From positions 122,714-186,713 of the forward strand of contig NZ_MRZN01000004.1 in the NCBI RefSeq assembly GCF_002614725.1: a stretch of 64,000 nucleotides of DNA, read 5' to 3'. Under the pieces are notes generated by a model that saw nothing but the letters and a program-made list of their open reading frames with translations, had not been told where the DNA came from and made no database searches. Origin of the DNA: Staphylococcus edaphicus (lineage in GTDB: Bacteria; Bacillota; Bacilli; Staphylococcales; Staphylococcaceae). Position numbers and translations under genes: made by a program. Below, piece after piece: positions 1 through 9,628 of this stretch (positions within the stretch are counted from its first letter, which is position 1; the number at the start of each line of letters is the position of its first letter).

Positions 1-430
1 CATGATATTCTTTTTTCTTTTGTTTGTATTCTAAAGTTGTCAACCTACGTTCTCTAGGTACAAATGCAGTATAACTAAAAACCATTTGCGTTATACCTGG
101 CTCTCTCTCGAAAATTTCCACTTCAATCGTATCTTCAGAATCACTTAACTCTGGCATACCAATCGTCATTTCAATAAATTCATAGGGCGTTAACGTAAGA
201 TAAGATCCTTGAACTATATTTTCTTTACCTTTACGGACATCAATTATTTTATAGTTACCATTTTGCTCAGCGTTTACTTGGATAGACTTATTTGTTCTCT
301 CCGATGTCATAAACCATTGCTTCAGAAAACGTTCATCCGTCCACGCTTGATATAACAATTCTGGTTCAACTTTGAATAATCGTTCAAGACGTATCTCAAC
401 ATTTTCATTCTCTACATTATATTTAGCCAT
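1..430 (-). CDS. SRPBCC/AHSA1-like domain protein (3' end outside the window)
   Basis: I translated this by hand: 143 codons stay open from an ATG at 430 to the window edge. An AGGTGA ribosome site precedes the ATG. The N-terminal part contains LYQAWTDERFLKQWF, the usual opening of Activator-of-Hsp90-ATPase-like (START/Bet v1 fold) proteins, followed by alternating hydrophobic strands. These are small cytosolic proteins with a hydrophobic ligand cavity, and most have no known substrate. The C-terminus is missing because the window ends, not because the gene is broken. The family call is fair; no function can be given. Confidence 0.72.
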   Translation of the reverse strand, partial: MAKYNVENENVEIRLERLFKVEPELLYQAWTDERFLKQWFMTSERTNKSIQVNAEQNGNYKIIDVRKGKENIVQGSYLTLTPYEFIEMTIGMPELSDSEDTIEVEIFEREPGITQMVFSYTAFVPRERRLTTLEYKQKKKEYH

Positions 431-651
431 GATGTATTGTTCACCTACTTTCACCCTTATTTCTATTTTAACGCATGATGTAAGACTTCTTAACTATAAT
501 AACTTAAGATTTCAATCATTTCTATCCATTTATTAAGCCCTTAATAACTCTAGTTTATCGTTAATAGTCAGTAAACGTCAAAATTTTGCATTCCAAAATA
601 AATAATAAACTGTATGTTTGAATTGATATTTGCACCTTGTTCAATCTTTTT

Positions 652-1944
652 TTAATTTTTATCTAATCTCGGTAATCTGAAACATATTGCGATGATGCCA
701 CAAATACCTAATATCATTGGATAAATAGCAAACGGTACTAGTTCAAATGGAGATATAGATGCTACACCTGCTGCAGCAATTAATTGTGGGCTATAAGGTA
801 ATAACCCTTGGAAACAGCTTGCAAACATATCTAAAATACTGGCTGATTTACGGGGATCCACACCATATTCATCAGAAATATCTTTAGCTAAAGGGCCTGC
901 CATTAATATAGAAATTGTATTATTTGCTGTTGAAATATCTGCAACGCTAACTAAACTAGCAATCCCTAACTCTGCGCCACGCTTAGATTTCACTCTATTT
1001 CGCACAAAATTAAGTAACCATGTTATGCCGCCATTGTGTTGTATCAATGCCACTAGGCCACCAATTAACAGTGCAATAATAGCAATATCTTCCATACCAA
1101 TTATCCCTTTTGAAATGGAACTCAATAATTCGGTCCAATCAAATGTACCATAAAATAAACCAATAATGGCAGAAAGCATGATACCACCAATTAGTACAAT
1201 AATAACATTGACACCACATAATGCGAGTATCAGTACAAATAAGTAGGGTATCACTTTTATTAAATCATAATCATAGCTCTTAGTCGCATCAATTTGTGCA
1301 CCATTCGTTAAAAACCAAAGTACAATTACCGTAATTATAGCACCTGGTAGTACAATTTTAATATTCACTTTAAACTTGTCACTCATTTTGGTCTTTTGCG
1401 TTCTTACCGCAGCTATGGTCGTATCTGAAATCATTGATAAGTTGTCACCAAACATCGCACCACCTACAACAGTTGCCATTGTTATTGCTGCAGATACATC
1501 CGTTGCTTGGCTTAGTCCAAACCCAACAGGCGCGATAGCTGCTACTGTGCCTACTGATGTACCCATTGATAATGAAACAAACATACAAATAACAAATAGT
1601 CCTACAATGATTAAATTCTCTGGAATCAAAGATAATCCTAAATTCACTGTAGATTTTACGCCACCCATATCTTCAGTCGTTTGTGAAAAAGCGCCTGCTA
1701 GTAAGAAAATGAGCATCATTAGAATAATATTAGAATGACCTGCACCCTTTGTAAAAATCTCAACCTTTTTTTGAAATGATTCTTTTCTATTTAATACAAG
1801 TCCCACAATTGAAGCTACTAATATAGCAACGTTTAGGGGCATTGTAGTGAAATCGCCTGTAATAATACCGACACCTAAAAACATCCCAACAAATATAATT
1901 AATGGTATAAGTGCCCAAGCATTGCCTTTCTTTGTCTCCTCCAT
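652..1944 (-). CDS. NhaC-family transporter under S-box control
   Basis: This 430-residue membrane protein has about 11-12 hydrophobic segments and the NhaC-superfamily signatures GTSVGTVAAIAPVG (about 128-141) and GAMFGDNLSMISDTTIAA (about 161-178). Family members are annotated as Na+/H+ antiporters, but some exchange or import amino acids. The leader carries a complete SAM riboswitch and terminator. That predicts expression when S-adenosylmethionine is low and makes uptake of methionine or a related sulphur compound more likely than simple sodium export. NhaC-type candidate methionine transporters under S-boxes (MetT type) have been proposed by comparative genomics. The substrate is inference. 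A paralogue at 22351 lacks the riboswitch. Confidence 0.8.
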   Translation of the reverse strand: MEETKKGNAWALIPLIIFVGMFLGVGIITGDFTTMPLNVAILVASIVGLVLNRKESFQKKVEIFTKGAGHSNIILMMLIFLLAGAFSQTTEDMGGVKSTVNLGLSLIPENLIIVGLFVICMFVSLSMGTSVGTVAAIAPVGFGLSQATDVSAAITMATVVGGAMFGDNLSMISDTTIAAVRTQKTKMSDKFKVNIKIVLPGAIITVIVLWFLTNGAQIDATKSYDYDLIKVIPYLFVLILALCGVNVIIVLIGGIMLSAIIGLFYGTFDWTELLSSISKGIIGMEDIAIIALLIGGLVALIQHNGGITWLLNFVRNRVKSKRGAELGIASLVSVADISTANNTISILMAGPLAKDISDEYGVDPRKSASILDMFASCFQGLLPYSPQLIAAAGVASISPFELVPFAIYPMILGICGIIAICFRLPRLDKN

Positions 1945-2013
1945 ACAAAACCAACTTTCTATTAAGTTTAACCTGAATATGCATTATTCTGTCATTAAAT
2001 AAACTTACACAAT

Positions 2014-2044
2014 AAAAAAACTCTTTCTACACAGAAGAAAGAGT
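2014..2044 (-). terminator. Expression-platform terminator of the SAM riboswitch
   Basis: Nine-base arms (2020-2028 and 2036-2044, ACTCTTTCT against its complement) enclose a 7-base loop. On the minus strand the hairpin runs directly into a T tract (seven A on the plus strand). It sits between the SAM aptamer and the transporter start at 1944, where an off-switch would act. Confidence 0.85.
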
Positions 2045-2062
2045 AAACTTTGTACATTTATT

Positions 2063-2160
2063 CTTATCTTCTAGCATCATAAAATGCTACTGGAATTGGC
2101 ACACGCATCATCATGTTGCCGAAGTATCAACAGGCCAGTCCCTCCACTTCTCTTGATAAG
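2063..2160 (-). promoter_or_regulatory. SAM-I riboswitch (S-box) aptamer
   Basis: Read on the minus strand, the element opens with CTTATCAAGAGAAGTGGAGGGA, continues with ACTGGCC, has GGCAAC after a short hairpin, and closes with GATAAG, which pairs with the opening CTTATC (P1: 2155-2160 with 2063-2068). These are the conserved core elements of the SAM-I class. In this class SAM binding stabilises P1 and lets the downstream terminator form, so the 652-1944 transporter should be switched off when SAM is plentiful. Confidence 0.93.
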
Positions 2161-2295
2161 TTATTTAATTTATTTTTTTACAGTACAGTATTAAATAGAT
2201 TTAGTCAATTACTGTTCCTAATTCTTGTCTAAACTTTAATATATCTTAACATTAATCCATCTATTTACGTCTTACATTATCACACATTGGATTTA

Positions 2296-2907
2296 TTATT
2301 CTGTTGGTCGCTTAAGCGTAAATGATTTACCTAGTGATGCATAATCATTTCCAGCTAAACGAGCCACAGGACTTAGCGTTTGAGGATCTATTTTACTATC
2401 ATCAATATAGACAGTTTCATCTATATGATACATCACAACTTCACCAATAATTAAATCAGAACCTTCTTGCTTATCGCCTAATGAAATGATTCTGTCTAAT
2501 TTGCATTCCATTCGGATCTTAGCTTGCTCAATACCAGGAACAGGGATTAACTCCGACTCAATACATGTTAATTGTGTTCGATCCAATTCATTTTGCGTCC
2601 TCTCAATGGGTGCAGCAGTTTTATTAATTTGTTCAACCGTCTCTTCATCTGTAATATGCACTACAAACGATGCTGTATCTTCAATATTCAAAGATGTATC
2701 TTTGCGTCTCCCTTCCGAACGTGTTGTAGCGATCATAATCATAGGCGGCGCACTACACACTACGTTAAAAAAACTAAAGGGCGCAGCATTTAAACGTCCG
2801 TCTTTATCTTGCGTAGTTACAAATGCAATGGGTCTTGGGATAATGCTGCCACTAAGCAATTTGTAATTTTGTTGTTTGGTTAATGCATTCGCATTATATT
2901 GTTTCAT
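2296..2907 (-). CDS. Flavin reductase-like domain protein (FMN-binding split barrel)
   Basis: The 203-residue product starts MKQYNANAL and carries the flavin reductase-like pattern SIIPRPIAFVTTQDKDGRLNAAPFSFFN, a typical flavin-binding stretch. Members of this family bind FMN or FAD and reduce flavin for partner oxygenases or have unknown roles. I took the ATG at 2907, preceded by GGAAG, instead of an upstream start that would add 24 hydrophobic residues not found in this family. The gene is monocistronic. No partner oxygenase is adjacent, so the substrate is unknown. Confidence 0.8.
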   Translation of the reverse strand: MKQYNANALTKQQNYKLLSGSIIPRPIAFVTTQDKDGRLNAAPFSFFNVVCSAPPMIMIATTRSEGRRKDTSLNIEDTASFVVHITDEETVEQINKTAAPIERTQNELDRTQLTCIESELIPVPGIEQAKIRMECKLDRIISLGDKQEGSDLIIGEVVMYHIDETVYIDDSKIDPQTLSPVARLAGNDYASLGKSFTLKRPTE

Positions 2908-2940
2908 AATTGGTCTACTTCCTTTCCCAAAAATAAGAAA

Positions 2941-3105
2941 AAGCGAGATAGAAACCAAATATTTAAATTGATTTCTCATTCTCGCTCACACATCGATAAC
3001 TCATAGGTCAATGTCACAAATTGATACTCGTTTCATGAACATAGTTAATCAACTTTTATGGATAGCCATAAGCGGATGGGACATCACAATTTCATCCCAC
3101 TCCCA
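2941..3105. repeat. Two intergenic inverted-repeat hairpins of staphylococcal type
   Basis: The gap between the SDR gene and the flavin reductase holds an imperfect hairpin (AGCGAGA...TCTCGCT, about 2942-2986) and a second one with GGATGGGACAT...TTCATCCCACTCCC (about 3073-3105). The GGGACAT/AGAAA wording resembles hairpins at 20525-20630 and near 63700. They may act as terminators or be degenerate dispersed repeats. Confidence 0.4.
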
Positions 3106-3138
3106 TTCATTAAACTAAACTTATGACATAAACATAAC

Positions 3139-4020
3139 TTAATCTAATTGTGTTCCACCAGTCACACCATATACTTGTCCTGTTGTGTAACTAGATTCCT
3201 CAGCTGCTAAATGGACATACGTACCTGACAGTTCAACGGGTTGCCCCGCTCTTCCCATGACTTCTTTTTGTCCAAAGTTTGGAATTTTTGATTGGGGTTG
3301 TCCACCAGAAATTTGTAAAGGAGACCAAAATGGACCTGGAGCTATGCAGTTCACACGTATGCCTCTTTCGCCCAGCTCTTCAGATAAACTTTTTGTTAAC
3401 GAAATGATTGCTGCTTTTGAAGCAGCATAATCATGTAAGATTGGACTAGGATGATAACCTTGCACTGATGACGTCAGTGTGATTGTAGCACCTGCTTGTA
3501 AATAATCTATTGCTTTTTGAACAGTCCAAAAAATTGGATATACATTGGTCTCGAATGTTTCTGAAAATGAAGCTGTGTCAAATCCTTTAATGTTATCTCT
3601 ATATTGTTGATGGCCAGCAACAATTGTCACATTATCTAAACCACCAAGTGCTTTGTAAGCCGCTTCAACTAAATCGTAATTAAATTGCTCATTCCTGATA
3701 TCACCTGGAATTAAAACAGCTTTTCTCCCTGCTGCTTCAATAACTTGTTGCACTTCTTCGGCATCTTGCTGTTCCTCAGGAAGATAGTTAATTGCAACAT
3801 CTGCACCTTCTTTAGCATAGGCAATTGCAGCTGCTCTACCGATTGCTGAATCTCCACCGGTTACTAACATCTTATAATCCTTCAAACGGCCATAACCAAT
3901 ATATGACGTTTCACCACAATCTGGCTTTGGTTCTAATTTATTCTGCAAACCTGGAACTGGTTGTTCCTGTTTTGGAAAATCTTTATTTGAAAATTTAGTT
4001 CTTGGATCTTGGCTTGCCAT
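3139..4020 (-). CDS. SDR-family oxidoreductase, general stress protein 39 type
   Basis: The 293-residue protein is a short-chain dehydrogenase with an extra N-terminal segment of about 50 residues, as in Bacillus stress proteins such as YdaD (GsiB-regulon GSP39). It has the Rossmann motif TGGDSAIGRA, the NNAG-equivalent VAGHQQ, the catalytic Ser in LTSSVQG, and YAASKAA with the YxxxK pair, followed by VNCIAPGPFWSP. The substrate is unknown. The ATG at 4020 is preferred because AAGGAG sits just upstream; the longer reading starts at a GTG that overlaps this site. The gene stands alone. Confidence 0.87.
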   Translation of the reverse strand: MASQDPRTKFSNKDFPKQEQPVPGLQNKLEPKPDCGETSYIGYGRLKDYKMLVTGGDSAIGRAAAIAYAKEGADVAINYLPEEQQDAEEVQQVIEAAGRKAVLIPGDIRNEQFNYDLVEAAYKALGGLDNVTIVAGHQQYRDNIKGFDTASFSETFETNVYPIFWTVQKAIDYLQAGATITLTSSVQGYHPSPILHDYAASKAAIISLTKSLSEELGERGIRVNCIAPGPFWSPLQISGGQPQSKIPNFGQKEVMGRAGQPVELSGTYVHLAAEESSYTTGQVYGVTGGTQLD

Positions 4021-4095
4021 TATGAACACTCCTTAAATTATGAACTAATAATTAAATACCCACTTTTTCTTTAGCTTAATACATTATTTAAGGCT

Positions 4096-5226
4096 TTATC
4101 GTTCATTATCATCTAAAAGCTTCTGCACAAATGTAACAAAATAGTCCGGTACTTTTTCTAAAATACGCTCATCTGGATCATATTTTGGATGATGTAAATC
4201 ATATTCACTGTTCGAACCTATAAAGACAAATACACTTGGATATTTGTTCGAGAAACCTGAAAAATCCTCGCCAATCGTTAATGGTTGGTCCATGATACTC
4301 ACGTTATAGCCAACCTCTTGGGCTACCTCTATGGCATCATTAGTTAATTTATCATCATTTATTACAGCACCTGGTAAACGATGATAAAGTGTTTCAATTT
4401 CTACACCAAATGCTTCTGAAAGTCCTCTTCCAATCGATCTTAATCGCTCTTCAATTAATAAGCGTTTATCTTCATCAAAGCTTCTTACAGTGCCTTGAAC
4501 ATAAGCTTCGTCTGCAATAACATTCCAAGTATTACCACAAGATACTTCTCCAATTGTCACAACTGCATTATCAAACGCAGATAAATTTCTGCTGACAATG
4601 GATTGAACGCTGTTGATCAACTGACCTAATACAATCATCGGATCGTTACCTTGCTCTGGCTTGGCAGCATGTGCACCTTTACCCTTGATTTTATATTCAA
4701 AGCGGTCTACAGAAGAGGTAATAACACCTGATTTCACCGCAAACTCCCCGATATCTAAAGTTGGATAATTATGATATCCTAACACTGCTTTCGCACCATC
4801 TATAGCACCTGTATTAGCAATATTTAGAGCACCATAACCTAACTCTTCTGCTGATTGGAAAATAATGCGTACACGCCCATTTAAAAGGTTTTCCATTTCT
4901 TTCAACTTAGCGGCTACACCTAAGACACTAGCCATATGAATGTCATGTCCACACGCATGCATTACACCTTTATTTGTAGAAGTGAATTCATGTTTTACTT
5001 GCTCATCAATTGGCAGCGCATCGATATCTGTTCTTACCGCAACTAGTGTATCACCTTGGCCAATTTCTGCTACAAGACCGGTTTCTAAGGGTAAATCTAA
5101 AACTTTAATATCTAATGCTTCCAAGATATCTCTGATTCGTTTGGTTGTGTCATATTCCGCATCAGATAACTCTGGATATTGGTGAAATGTTCTTCTCCAA
5201 TTTATATAATCTTCATATTGTGGCAT
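4096..5226 (-). CDS. M20-family metallo-amidohydrolase
   Basis: The 376 residues match the M20D peptidase/amidohydrolase family (hippurate or N-acyl-amino-acid hydrolases). Visible features are HQYPELSDAEYDTT near the N-terminus, the metal-binding MHACGHDIHMA (about 89-99), QSAEELGYGA, the dimerisation-domain GKGAHAAKPEQGNDP, and TIGEDFSGF towards the end. The expected reaction is hydrolysis of an N-acyl amino acid or related amide in the cytosol. Its start codon overlaps the stop of the upstream SulP transporter (TAATG), so the two are translationally coupled. This suggests the transporter may bring in, or exchange against, its substrate; that link is inference. Confidence 0.85.
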   Translation of the reverse strand: MPQYEDYINWRRTFHQYPELSDAEYDTTKRIRDILEALDIKVLDLPLETGLVAEIGQGDTLVAVRTDIDALPIDEQVKHEFTSTNKGVMHACGHDIHMASVLGVAAKLKEMENLLNGRVRIIFQSAEELGYGALNIANTGAIDGAKAVLGYHNYPTLDIGEFAVKSGVITSSVDRFEYKIKGKGAHAAKPEQGNDPMIVLGQLINSVQSIVSRNLSAFDNAVVTIGEVSCGNTWNVIADEAYVQGTVRSFDEDKRLLIEERLRSIGRGLSEAFGVEIETLYHRLPGAVINDDKLTNDAIEVAQEVGYNVSIMDQPLTIGEDFSGFSNKYPSVFVFIGSNSEYDLHHPKYDPDERILEKVPDYFVTFVQKLLDDNER

Positions 5227-6404
5227 TACATGTCACGTCCTTTCTTTTTTTTAAAACCTTGAATCAAATAATATATTACACTTACAATAACCACGCCTGC
5301 GGCTAAGTTATTCGTAATTAAAATAATAATCATAGTAACAATAACCATACCGCCATTCGTAAACGGTGACAGTTTTATAAATGAAATCGTTCTTCTGTCA
5401 AACGTATTAAGAGAAATGGTAATTAACACTGTCGCTAACACTGCCATTGGTATTTGACCAATGATATCTCCAAAAACAAATAAACTGATAAGTAAAAAAG
5501 CACCCGTAACCATTGTGGATACTCTCGTAGTAGCACCCATCGTTGTATTAAAACGTGACTGACCCACCAATGCACTACCACCATAGCCGCCAAATAAAGC
5601 GACGATTGCATTAGCAATACCTTGACCTATAGTTTCTTTATTTTTGTTACTTTTAGTGGAAGTAACCTCGTCCATCATCCGTGCAGTTAATGTGGTTTGT
5701 ACAACAGCAACGATTGCCATGGTTAAACCATATAATAATGATATAGCTATCGTATCCATATCGTATAAAGCATTTGGAAGAGATAACGTAGGTATATGCG
5801 TGTGTATTGGGGCCAGATGGTGCACATATAATATATCTTGTTTAATCATCCATGCGCATATGGTCAAGATAATAATGGCAATTAAGGGAGCCGGGACGAG
5901 TTTGATATACCGTTGGGCTATCCAAATAATTAAAAAAGATGCCACCGCTATAACGTAGGTCGCATTAGAAATATTAAATATGTTCTTCAGTTGCGATGTA
6001 AAGAGTAAAACACCTAATGCATTCATAAAACCAATGACCACGCCAGTAGGAATATAATCTAACAATTTGTTCGTTCGACAAATACCAATAATAATTTGTA
6101 TCATTCCCATAAATAACGTAGCCAATATCACTGCCGACATCCCGTGGCTTGCCATAAGGGGCGCAACAACTAATGACACACCACTACTAGGTGCAGACAC
6201 CATTAGTGTGCGATTACCAGTAATACTAATAACTAGCATCATGAGACCAGTACTCAACAATCCTATTGTTGGGCTAACACCCGCAATAAAGGAAAATGCA
6301 ATGGCACCTGGTAATAACGCAAGTGCTAACAGAATACCTGTAAGCATATTGGTGACTAATGCTCCATACCATTGATTTATGTAATTTACGTGACGCACAT
6401 TCAT
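5226..6404 (-). CDS. SulP-family anion transporter without STAS domain
   Basis: The 392-residue protein has about 10-12 transmembrane segments and SulP features: LALLPGAIAFSFIAGVSPTIGL near the N-terminus, TGNRTLMVSAPSSGVSLVV, and a GYGGSALVGQSRFNTTMGATTR stretch. It ends in a short basic tail, so the cytoplasmic STAS domain of many family members is absent. The likely cargo is an inorganic or organic anion (sulphate, bicarbonate or a carboxylate). I chose the ATG at 6404, five bases after GGAGG, over an ATG four codons upstream that would contain the ribosome site. It is the first gene of a pair with the M20 hydrolase. Confidence 0.82.
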   Translation of the reverse strand: MNVRHVNYINQWYGALVTNMLTGILLALALLPGAIAFSFIAGVSPTIGLLSTGLMMLVISITGNRTLMVSAPSSGVSLVVAPLMASHGMSAVILATLFMGMIQIIIGICRTNKLLDYIPTGVVIGFMNALGVLLFTSQLKNIFNISNATYVIAVASFLIIWIAQRYIKLVPAPLIAIIILTICAWMIKQDILYVHHLAPIHTHIPTLSLPNALYDMDTIAISLLYGLTMAIVAVVQTTLTARMMDEVTSTKSNKNKETIGQGIANAIVALFGGYGGSALVGQSRFNTTMGATTRVSTMVTGAFLLISLFVFGDIIGQIPMAVLATVLITISLNTFDRRTISFIKLSPFTNGGMVIVTMIIILITNNLAAGVVIVSVIYYLIQGFKKKKGRDM

Positions 6405-6483
6405 TGTCACCTCCATAATGCTTTAATTATATGGTATCATAATTGTCGAAATATTTAATCAACTCTGCCTATGTTTGAATCAA

Positions 6484-6512
6484 AAAAGCTAAGTCTTAAA
6501 GACTCAGCTTTT
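6484..6512 (-). terminator. Terminator of the hutUI operon
   Basis: Fourteen-base arms with one mismatch (AAAAGCTAAGTCTT and its complement) lie just after the hutI stop codon and are followed by T residues on the minus strand. Confidence 0.8.
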
Positions 6513-6522
6513 CATTAATCAC

Positions 6523-7761
6523 TTACTGTATCAAGTTTATACGATTATCAATCAATACTTTGCCATCTTTGATTACTTTTTCAGCATGGTTGATACCATA
6601 GTGATAAGGAATATATTCATGATTAGGTGCGTCCCAAATCACAATATTCGCCTTATCTCCTTGATTGATTGTACCTGCGTCTACATCAATTGCTTTAGCA
6701 GCATTGACTGTAACGGCATTCCAAATTTCATTTGGAGATAATTTTAGTTTTAAAGCGGCAATCGACATTACAAGTTGTAAATTATTTGTTACACAACTAC
6801 CTGGGTTAAAATCAGTCGCTATAGCTATTGCTCCACCATTGTCTAACATGCCTCGTGCATCTGCATAAGATTCTTTACCTAAATAGAAAGTTGTGCCTGG
6901 AAGTAGTACTGCGACTGTATCGCTATGTCTAAGTTTAGCTTTACCTTCTTCACTGGAAGCCACAAGATGGTCTGCAGAGATTGCATTTTCATCAATTGCT
7001 AACTCTAATCCACCTAAAGGATCGATTTCATCTGCATGAATTTTCACATCGAAACCTAATGTTTTGGCTGCTTCCATATATTTCTTTGACTCTTCTACTG
7101 TAAATACACCAGTTTCACAGAAAATATCAGCAAAATCTGCATATGGTTTAACCTCTGGTAATAAATCAATCATTTCCTGTAAGAATACTTGATTAGATTC
7201 AGCATCTTTTGGTACGGCGTGTGGACCTAGGAAAGTGTGTTTCATGTCTAAGTTGTATTTTTCAGCTAAACGATTAGACACACGTAATTGTTTTAGTTCA
7301 TTTTCTTTATCTAATCCGTAACCACTTTTACTTTCAACAGCTAACACACCATGCTCAATCATTGTTAAGAGATTTTTTTCAGCTTTTTTAAACAATGCTT
7401 CTTCAGTCGCTTCACGTGTTGCTTCAACTGTAGACAAGATGCCCCCACCTTGTTCAAGAATTTCTAAATAAGAAACACCTTGTCTTTTTAGTGACATTTC
7501 ATGTTCACGTGAGCCTCCATGAACAAGATGTGTATGTGCTTCAACTAAAGCTGGTGAAACTACTTTATCTGTAGCGTCAATTGTTTCATTTGCTTCATAA
7601 GCATCTGAATGTTCTCCAGCATAGACAATCTTGCCATCTTTAACAACAACTGTCCCATTTTTAACTATATTCAATTCGTCTAGTTCTTTTCCTTTTAATG
7701 GCCGTTCAGTAGATTTTGGTAAAATTAATTCTTTAATGTTTTGAATGATTAAATCGTTCAT
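6523..7761 (-). CDS. hutI: Imidazolonepropionase HutI
   Basis: This 412-residue amidohydrolase-fold enzyme catalyses the third step of histidine degradation, hydrolysing 4-imidazolone-5-propionate to N-formimidoyl-L-glutamate. Visible signatures are the metal-binding [13 protein letters not shown] (about 75-87), the conserved [19 protein letters not shown] (about 240-251) and [10 protein letters not shown] (about 313-322). Length is normal for the family. The ATG overlaps the hutU stop by 4 bases, so it is co-translated with hutU. Confidence 0.97.
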   Translation of the reverse strand: MNDLIIQNIKELILPKSTERPLKGKELDELNIVKNGTVVVKDGKIVYAGEHSDAYEANETIDATDKVVSPALVEAHTHLVHGGSREHEMSLKRQGVSYLEILEQGGGILSTVEATREATEEALFKKAEKNLLTMIEHGVLAVESKSGYGLDKENELKQLRVSNRLAEKYNLDMKHTFLGPHAVPKDAESNQVFLQEMIDLLPEVKPYADFADIFCETGVFTVEESKKYMEAAKTLGFDVKIHADEIDPLGGLELAIDENAISADHLVASSEEGKAKLRHSDTVAVLLPGTTFYLGKESYADARGMLDNGGAIAIATDFNPGSCVTNNLQLVMSIAALKLKLSPNEIWNAVTVNAAKAIDVDAGTINQGDKANIVIWDAPNHEYIPYHYGINHAEKVIKDGKVLIDNRINLIQ

Positions 7762-9422
7762 AATTTGTCTCCTTTACCTGTAATCATCGGTATTTTGATA
7801 CCTTTATCTTTTGCAACATTAATAGCAGATTCATACCCCGCGTCAGCATGTCTCACTACACCCATACCCGGATCTGTAGTTAATACACGTCCTAATCTTC
7901 TGTCTGCACGTTCTGAACCATCAGCTACTACAACCATACCAGCATGTAAGGAATAACCCATACCAACACCGCCACCGTGATGGAAAGAAATCCATGAACC
8001 ACCAGCCGCTGTATTTATCAATGCATTTAATATTGCCCAATCACCTACGGCATCAGAACCGTCTTTCATGCCTTCTGTTTCACGGTTTGGACTCGCAACT
8101 GAGCCAGAATCTAAATGATCACGGCCAATTACGATTGGCGCTGAAATTTCACCATCTCTCACAAGTTTATTTAATGCTAACCCCATTTTGGCACGCTCTT
8201 CATAACCTAACCAAGCAATTCGTGAAGGTAAACCTTGGAAAGCGATTTTTTCTTGAGCTAAATCTAACCAGCGAATTAATTTTTCGTTATCTGGGAAAAT
8301 TTTTCTCATTTCTTCATCTGCACGCTCAATATCTTTTGGGTCTCCGCTTAACGCTGCAAAACGGAATGGACCTTTACCTTCACAGAACAACGGTCTGATA
8401 TAGGCAGGCACAAATCCTGGGAAGTCAAATGCATTTTCTAATCCGTCATTGTATGCAACCTGTCTAATATTGTTACCATAATCAAAAGCAACTGCGCCTT
8501 TCTTATGGAATTCAAGCATCAGTTCAACATGTTTTCTCATAGAAGCTTGCGCTTCCTTTACATATTGTTTAGGATCTTTTTCACGTATTGCTTCAGCTTC
8601 TGCTAACGAATAACCTTGAGGTACATAACCATTAAGTGGATCATGTGCACTTGTTTGATCAGTCACGATATCAATTTTAAACCCTTTGTCTAAAATGGCT
8701 TTGTGCGTATCGACAGCGTTACCTACTAAACCAATGGATAAAGGCTCGCCTTTTTTACGCGCTTCATCTGCTAAACGTAAAGCTTCATCTAAATCATGTG
8801 TTTTAACATCACAATAGCGCGTCTCAATACGCTTATCAATGCGTGTTTCATCGACATCGACACCGATGACAACACCACCATTCATCGTAACGGCTAAAGG
8901 TTGAGCGCCGCCCATACCGCCTAAACCTGCCGTCAACGTAACTGTGCCATTTAATTTCCCATTATAGTGTTGATTAGCAAGCTCTCCAAATGTTTCATAT
9001 GTACCTTGTACAATACCTTGTGAACCGATATAAATCCAACTACCTGCCGTCATTTGACCATACATCATTAACCCTTTTTTATCTAATTCGTTAAAATGAT
9101 CCCAGTTTGCCCATTCTGGAACTAATACTGAGTTAGAAATTAACACGCGTGGTGCTTCTTCATGTGTTTTAAATACAGCAACCGGTTTACCAGATTGTAC
9201 TAACATCGTCTCATCCGCTTCTAATGAACGTAATGTTTCTTCGATAGCTTCAAATGCTTCCCAATTACGTGCAGCTTTACCGATACCACCATAAACGACT
9301 AAATCTTCAGGACGCTCAGCTACCTCAGGATCCAAATTGTTGTATAGCATTCTAAGTACTGCCTCTTGTTCCCAACCTTTACATTCAATGTCTAAACCTT
9401 TTTTTGCTACTATTTTTCTCAT
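7758..9422 (-). CDS. hutU: Urocanate hydratase HutU
   Basis: The 554-residue urocanase converts urocanate to imidazolonepropionate using a tightly bound NAD+ as electrophile. Family motifs include [15 protein letters not shown] near the start, [15 protein letters not shown] for NAD binding, [16 protein letters not shown], and the long glycine-rich [21 protein letters not shown] towards the C-terminus. An AAGGAGTGA ribosome site precedes the ATG. It leads the hutUI operon and is transcribed divergently from hutR. The histidase gene hutH is not in this window. Confidence 0.97.
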   Translation of the reverse strand: MRKIVAKKGLDIECKGWEQEAVLRMLYNNLDPEVAERPEDLVVYGGIGKAARNWEAFEAIEETLRSLEADETMLVQSGKPVAVFKTHEEAPRVLISNSVLVPEWANWDHFNELDKKGLMMYGQMTAGSWIYIGSQGIVQGTYETFGELANQHYNGKLNGTVTLTAGLGGMGGAQPLAVTMNGGVVIGVDVDETRIDKRIETRYCDVKTHDLDEALRLADEARKKGEPLSIGLVGNAVDTHKAILDKGFKIDIVTDQTSAHDPLNGYVPQGYSLAEAEAIREKDPKQYVKEAQASMRKHVELMLEFHKKGAVAFDYGNNIRQVAYNDGLENAFDFPGFVPAYIRPLFCEGKGPFRFAALSGDPKDIERADEEMRKIFPDNEKLIRWLDLAQEKIAFQGLPSRIAWLGYEERAKMGLALNKLVRDGEISAPIVIGRDHLDSGSVASPNRETEGMKDGSDAVGDWAILNALINTAAGGSWISFHHGGGVGMGYSLHAGMVVVADGSERADRRLGRVLTTDPGMGVVRHADAGYESAINVAKDKGIKIPMITGKGDKL

Positions 9423-9538
9423 GAAAAATCACTCCTTGTTTATAATGAACTTATCCTTTGTTTAACTATGCCAAAATACGTTCGTAAACGTGCCATCGTG
9501 ATAAGTAATATAAATATGTTTCCCTCTATATTGAACAG

Positions 9539-9555
9539 TATAGTATGTTACTATA
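9539..9555. promoter_or_regulatory. Candidate HutR (LysR-type) operator
   Basis: The hutU-hutR intergenic region contains TATAGTATGTTACTATA, two perfect 7-base arms around TGT. It contains a T-N11-A core, the usual layout of LysR-family sites. Its position between the divergent genes fits control of hutUI and autoregulation of hutR. Confidence 0.55.
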
Positions 9556-9628
9556 TAGACTACCAATATAAATAAACTAATTATTTATAGTTTAAAGCTA
9601 TAAGATAAATATTAAAGGAGTACCACAC

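Noticed and set aside
1376..1738. Plus-strand open frame opposite the NhaC gene, and similar ones opposite other transporters (23033, 48746, 55527)
   Set aside because: All are shadows of hydrophobic codons in the sense gene, without ribosome sites or domain signatures.
9470..9500. Possible cre site in the hutU leader (CGTAAACGTG)
   Set aside because: At least three mismatches to the consensus in either orientation.
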